Positions 21,298-22,811 of a stretch of 22,811 nt of DNA are shown piece by piece. The notes beneath the pieces were generated by a model. The model made no database searches, was not told where the DNA came from, and saw nothing but the letters and a program-made list of their open reading frames with translations. The position numbers were made by a program, and so were the translations under genes. Position 1 is the first letter of the stretch, and each line of letters starts with the position of its first letter. The stretch covers positions 1 to 22,811 of the forward strand of contig DASVBK010000104.1 in NCBI GenBank assembly GCA_036375875.1. Reading direction: 5' to 3'. This DNA is from Prado023 sp036375875 (lineage in GTDB: Bacteria > Actinomycetota > Actinomycetes > S36-B12 > CAIYMF01).

Positions 21298-22811
21298 GTG
21301 AGCGATCCCACAAGCACGGCCGACGCCGCGGAGCTCGGCGGGTCCCACGGTTCGGGTGCGACCCACGTCCCCGACCCGGCCACCGTGGCCAGGGAGGTCT
21401 TCGGCTGGGCAGAGCTGCGGCCCGGCCAGCGTGCGGCGATGGAGGCGCTCGTCGAGGGCCGCGACGTGCTGGCCGTGATGCCCACCGGCTCGGGCAAGTC
21501 CGCGCTGTACCAGGTGCCCGCGGTGCTGCGCGACGGGCCCACCATCGTCGTGTCGCCGCTCGTGGCGCTCCAGCAGGACCAGCTCGCCGCCGTGAGCGAG
21601 GTCGGTGACGGCGCGGTGCAGGTGAACGCCAGCGTGGGCGCCGCCGACCGGGCCCAGGCCCTCGCCAGCGCGCGCGCCGCCGACGCTGAGTTCGTCTTCG
21701 TCACCCCGGAGCAACTCGCCGATGAGTCCGTGCTGGGCACCCTGGCGCAGGGTCGCCCGTCGCTGGTGGCTGTCGACGAGGCGCACTGCGTCTCCGGCTG
21801 GGGGCACGACTTCCGCCCGGACTACCTGCTGCTCGGCCACGCCATCGAGGCGCTGGGGCGTCCCCCCGTGGTGGCCCTCACCGCCACCGCTGCTCCCCCG
21901 GTCCGCGACGACATCGTCACGCTGCTCGGGCTGCGTGACCCCCTGGTGGTCGTCCACGGCCTGGACCGGCCCAACATCGAGCTCGACGTGCGCACGTTCG
22001 CCGACGACCGGTCGCGACGCGACGCCGTTGCCGAGCTCGTGACGTCCCTGCCCTCCCCCGGCCTGGTCTACGTGGGCACCCGCCGGGAGGTCGATGCGCT
22101 CGCCGACGAGCTCACCGGCCTTGGCCCGCGGGCCGTCGCGGGCTACCACGCAGGCCTTCCCGCCAAGCGCCGGGCTCAGGTGCTGGAGGCCTTCATGGCC
22201 GACGAGGTCGAGGTCGTCGTGGCCACCAACGCGTTCGGGATGGGGATCGACAAGCATGACGTCCGCTACGTGCTGCACGCCACGACGCCCGACTCCCCCG
22301 ACGCCTACCTCCAGGAGCTCGGTCGCGCCGGGCGAGACGGCGAGGCTGCGCGGGCGATCCTGCTCCACCGGACGGAGGATCTCGCCCTGCGCCGGTTCCT
22401 CTCGGGAGGGCTGCCCGCCGTGGAGCGTCTCGTGACAGTGGCCACGGCGGTGCACGAGCACCCCGCCACGACGAGGGGTCTGCTGCAGGAGCAGACCGGC
22501 CTGCATCGGCAGGGCCTCAGTCGGGCACTGGTGCTCCTCGAGCACGTCGGCGGGGTGCGCCGCGATCGCCGGGGCAGGGTGCGGCCGGGTCATGTCGCCC
22601 CCCGGGAGGCGGCCGAGCGCGCGCGGCAGCAGGCCGAGCGGCACCGCGAACTGCTGCGCTCCCGGATCGCCCTCATGCGTGACTACGTGGCGACGGACCG
22701 GTGCCGGCGGCAGTTCCTGCTCGGGGCGATGGGTGAGCGCCTCGAGCGGCCCTGCGGCAGCTGCGACACCTGCCGAGCGGGCAGCGCCGGCCATGGCGCG
22801 AGCGGCGACGA
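21298..22811 (+). CDS. recQ: RecQ-family ATP-dependent DNA helicase (3' end beyond window)
   Basis: The frame runs open from GTG 21298 to the window end, giving 504 residues of a superfamily-2, 3'-5' DNA helicase used in recombination and repair. Motifs in order are FGWAELRPGQ (35-44), Walker A MPTGSGKS (61-68), DEAHCVSGWGHDFRPDY (160-176), ALTATA (193-198), YHAGLPAKRR (283-292), ATNAFGMGIDK (309-319) and QELGRAGRDGE (339-349). The RecQ zinc site is C469, C486, C489 and C492. An in-frame TAG at 21286 bars a longer start. GTG 21298 gives about 30 low-complexity residues before the helicase core. A GTG at 21385, just before the conserved region, is the alternative. Whether an RQC winged-helix or HRDC domain follows cannot be seen. 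Confidence 0.93.
   Translation, partial: MSDPTSTADAAELGGSHGSGATHVPDPATVAREVFGWAELRPGQRAAMEALVEGRDVLAVMPTGSGKSALYQVPAVLRDGPTIVVSPLVALQQDQLAAVSEVGDGAVQVNASVGAADRAQALASARAADAEFVFVTPEQLADESVLGTLAQGRPSLVAVDEAHCVSGWGHDFRPDYLLLGHAIEALGRPPVVALTATAAPPVRDDIVTLLGLRDPLVVVHGLDRPNIELDVRTFADDRSRRDAVAELVTSLPSPGLVYVGTRREVDALADELTGLGPRAVAGYHAGLPAKRRAQVLEAFMADEVEVVVATNAFGMGIDKHDVRYVLHATTPDSPDAYLQELGRAGRDGEAARAILLHRTEDLALRRFLSGGLPAVERLVTVATAVHEHPATTRGLLQEQTGLHRQGLSRALVLLEHVGGVRRDRRGRVRPGHVAPREAAERARQQAERHRELLRSRIALMRDYVATDRCRRQFLLGAMGERLERPCGSCDTCRAGSAGHGASGD

Overview
The window comes from a very GC-rich (roughly 70% or more) actinobacterial chromosome. The lineage markers are an RbpA RNA-polymerase-binding protein, a polyprenol-phosphate mannose synthase next to an apolipoprotein N-acyltransferase (lnt), many GTG starts, and promoters whose -10 box sits directly in front of the start codon (leaderless layout). 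The genus cannot be fixed from the sequence.

Left edge (1-744): the first 60 codons of a DUF7916-like gene run off the left end on the minus strand. A gene-poor stretch follows, with a perfect 29-bp tandem duplication and what looks like a multiply frameshifted gene remnant.

Lysine catabolism (745-7700): this is the metabolic core. kamA (lysine 2,3-aminomutase, minus strand) is divergent from a tightly overlapping five-gene operon: kdd, a YtcJ-type amidohydrolase, kamD, kamE and kal. Together they cover most of anaerobic lysine fermentation: L-lysine to beta-lysine (KamA), to 3,5-diaminohexanoate (KamDE, B12 and PLP), to 5-amino-3-oxohexanoate (Kdd); after a cleavage step, 3-aminobutyryl-CoA goes to crotonyl-CoA (Kal). 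The cleavage enzyme Kce is not in the window. An amidohydrolase with no place in the textbook pathway sits inside the operon.

Envelope genes (7761-13002): lnt, an APC-family amino-acid permease, a small one-span membrane protein, ppm (dolichol-phosphate-mannose synthase type) and fxsA. A strong hairpin separates fxsA from the convergent rbpA.

Stress and cell-surface genes (13039-21121): rbpA has a good match to a SigR-type ECF promoter. Next come a phytase/esterase-like hypothetical protein, a minus-strand pair (secreted S8 protease then glycerophosphodiester phosphodiesterase), a chromate-transporter family protein, an OafA/OatA-type acyltransferase with a C-terminal SGNH domain, and a divergent hsp20. 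The hsp20 promoter carries a near-perfect CIRCE operator, so HrcA control is likely.

Right edge (21122-22811): a structured, possibly repetitive intergenic region, then a RecQ-family helicase gene cut by the window end. No RNA genes, insertion sequences, CRISPR arrays or prophage genes were seen. The best leads are the amidohydrolase inside the lysine operon, the CIRCE-controlled hsp20, the SigR-like rbpA promoter, and the unexplained repeats and remnants at 183-744 and 21150-21280.
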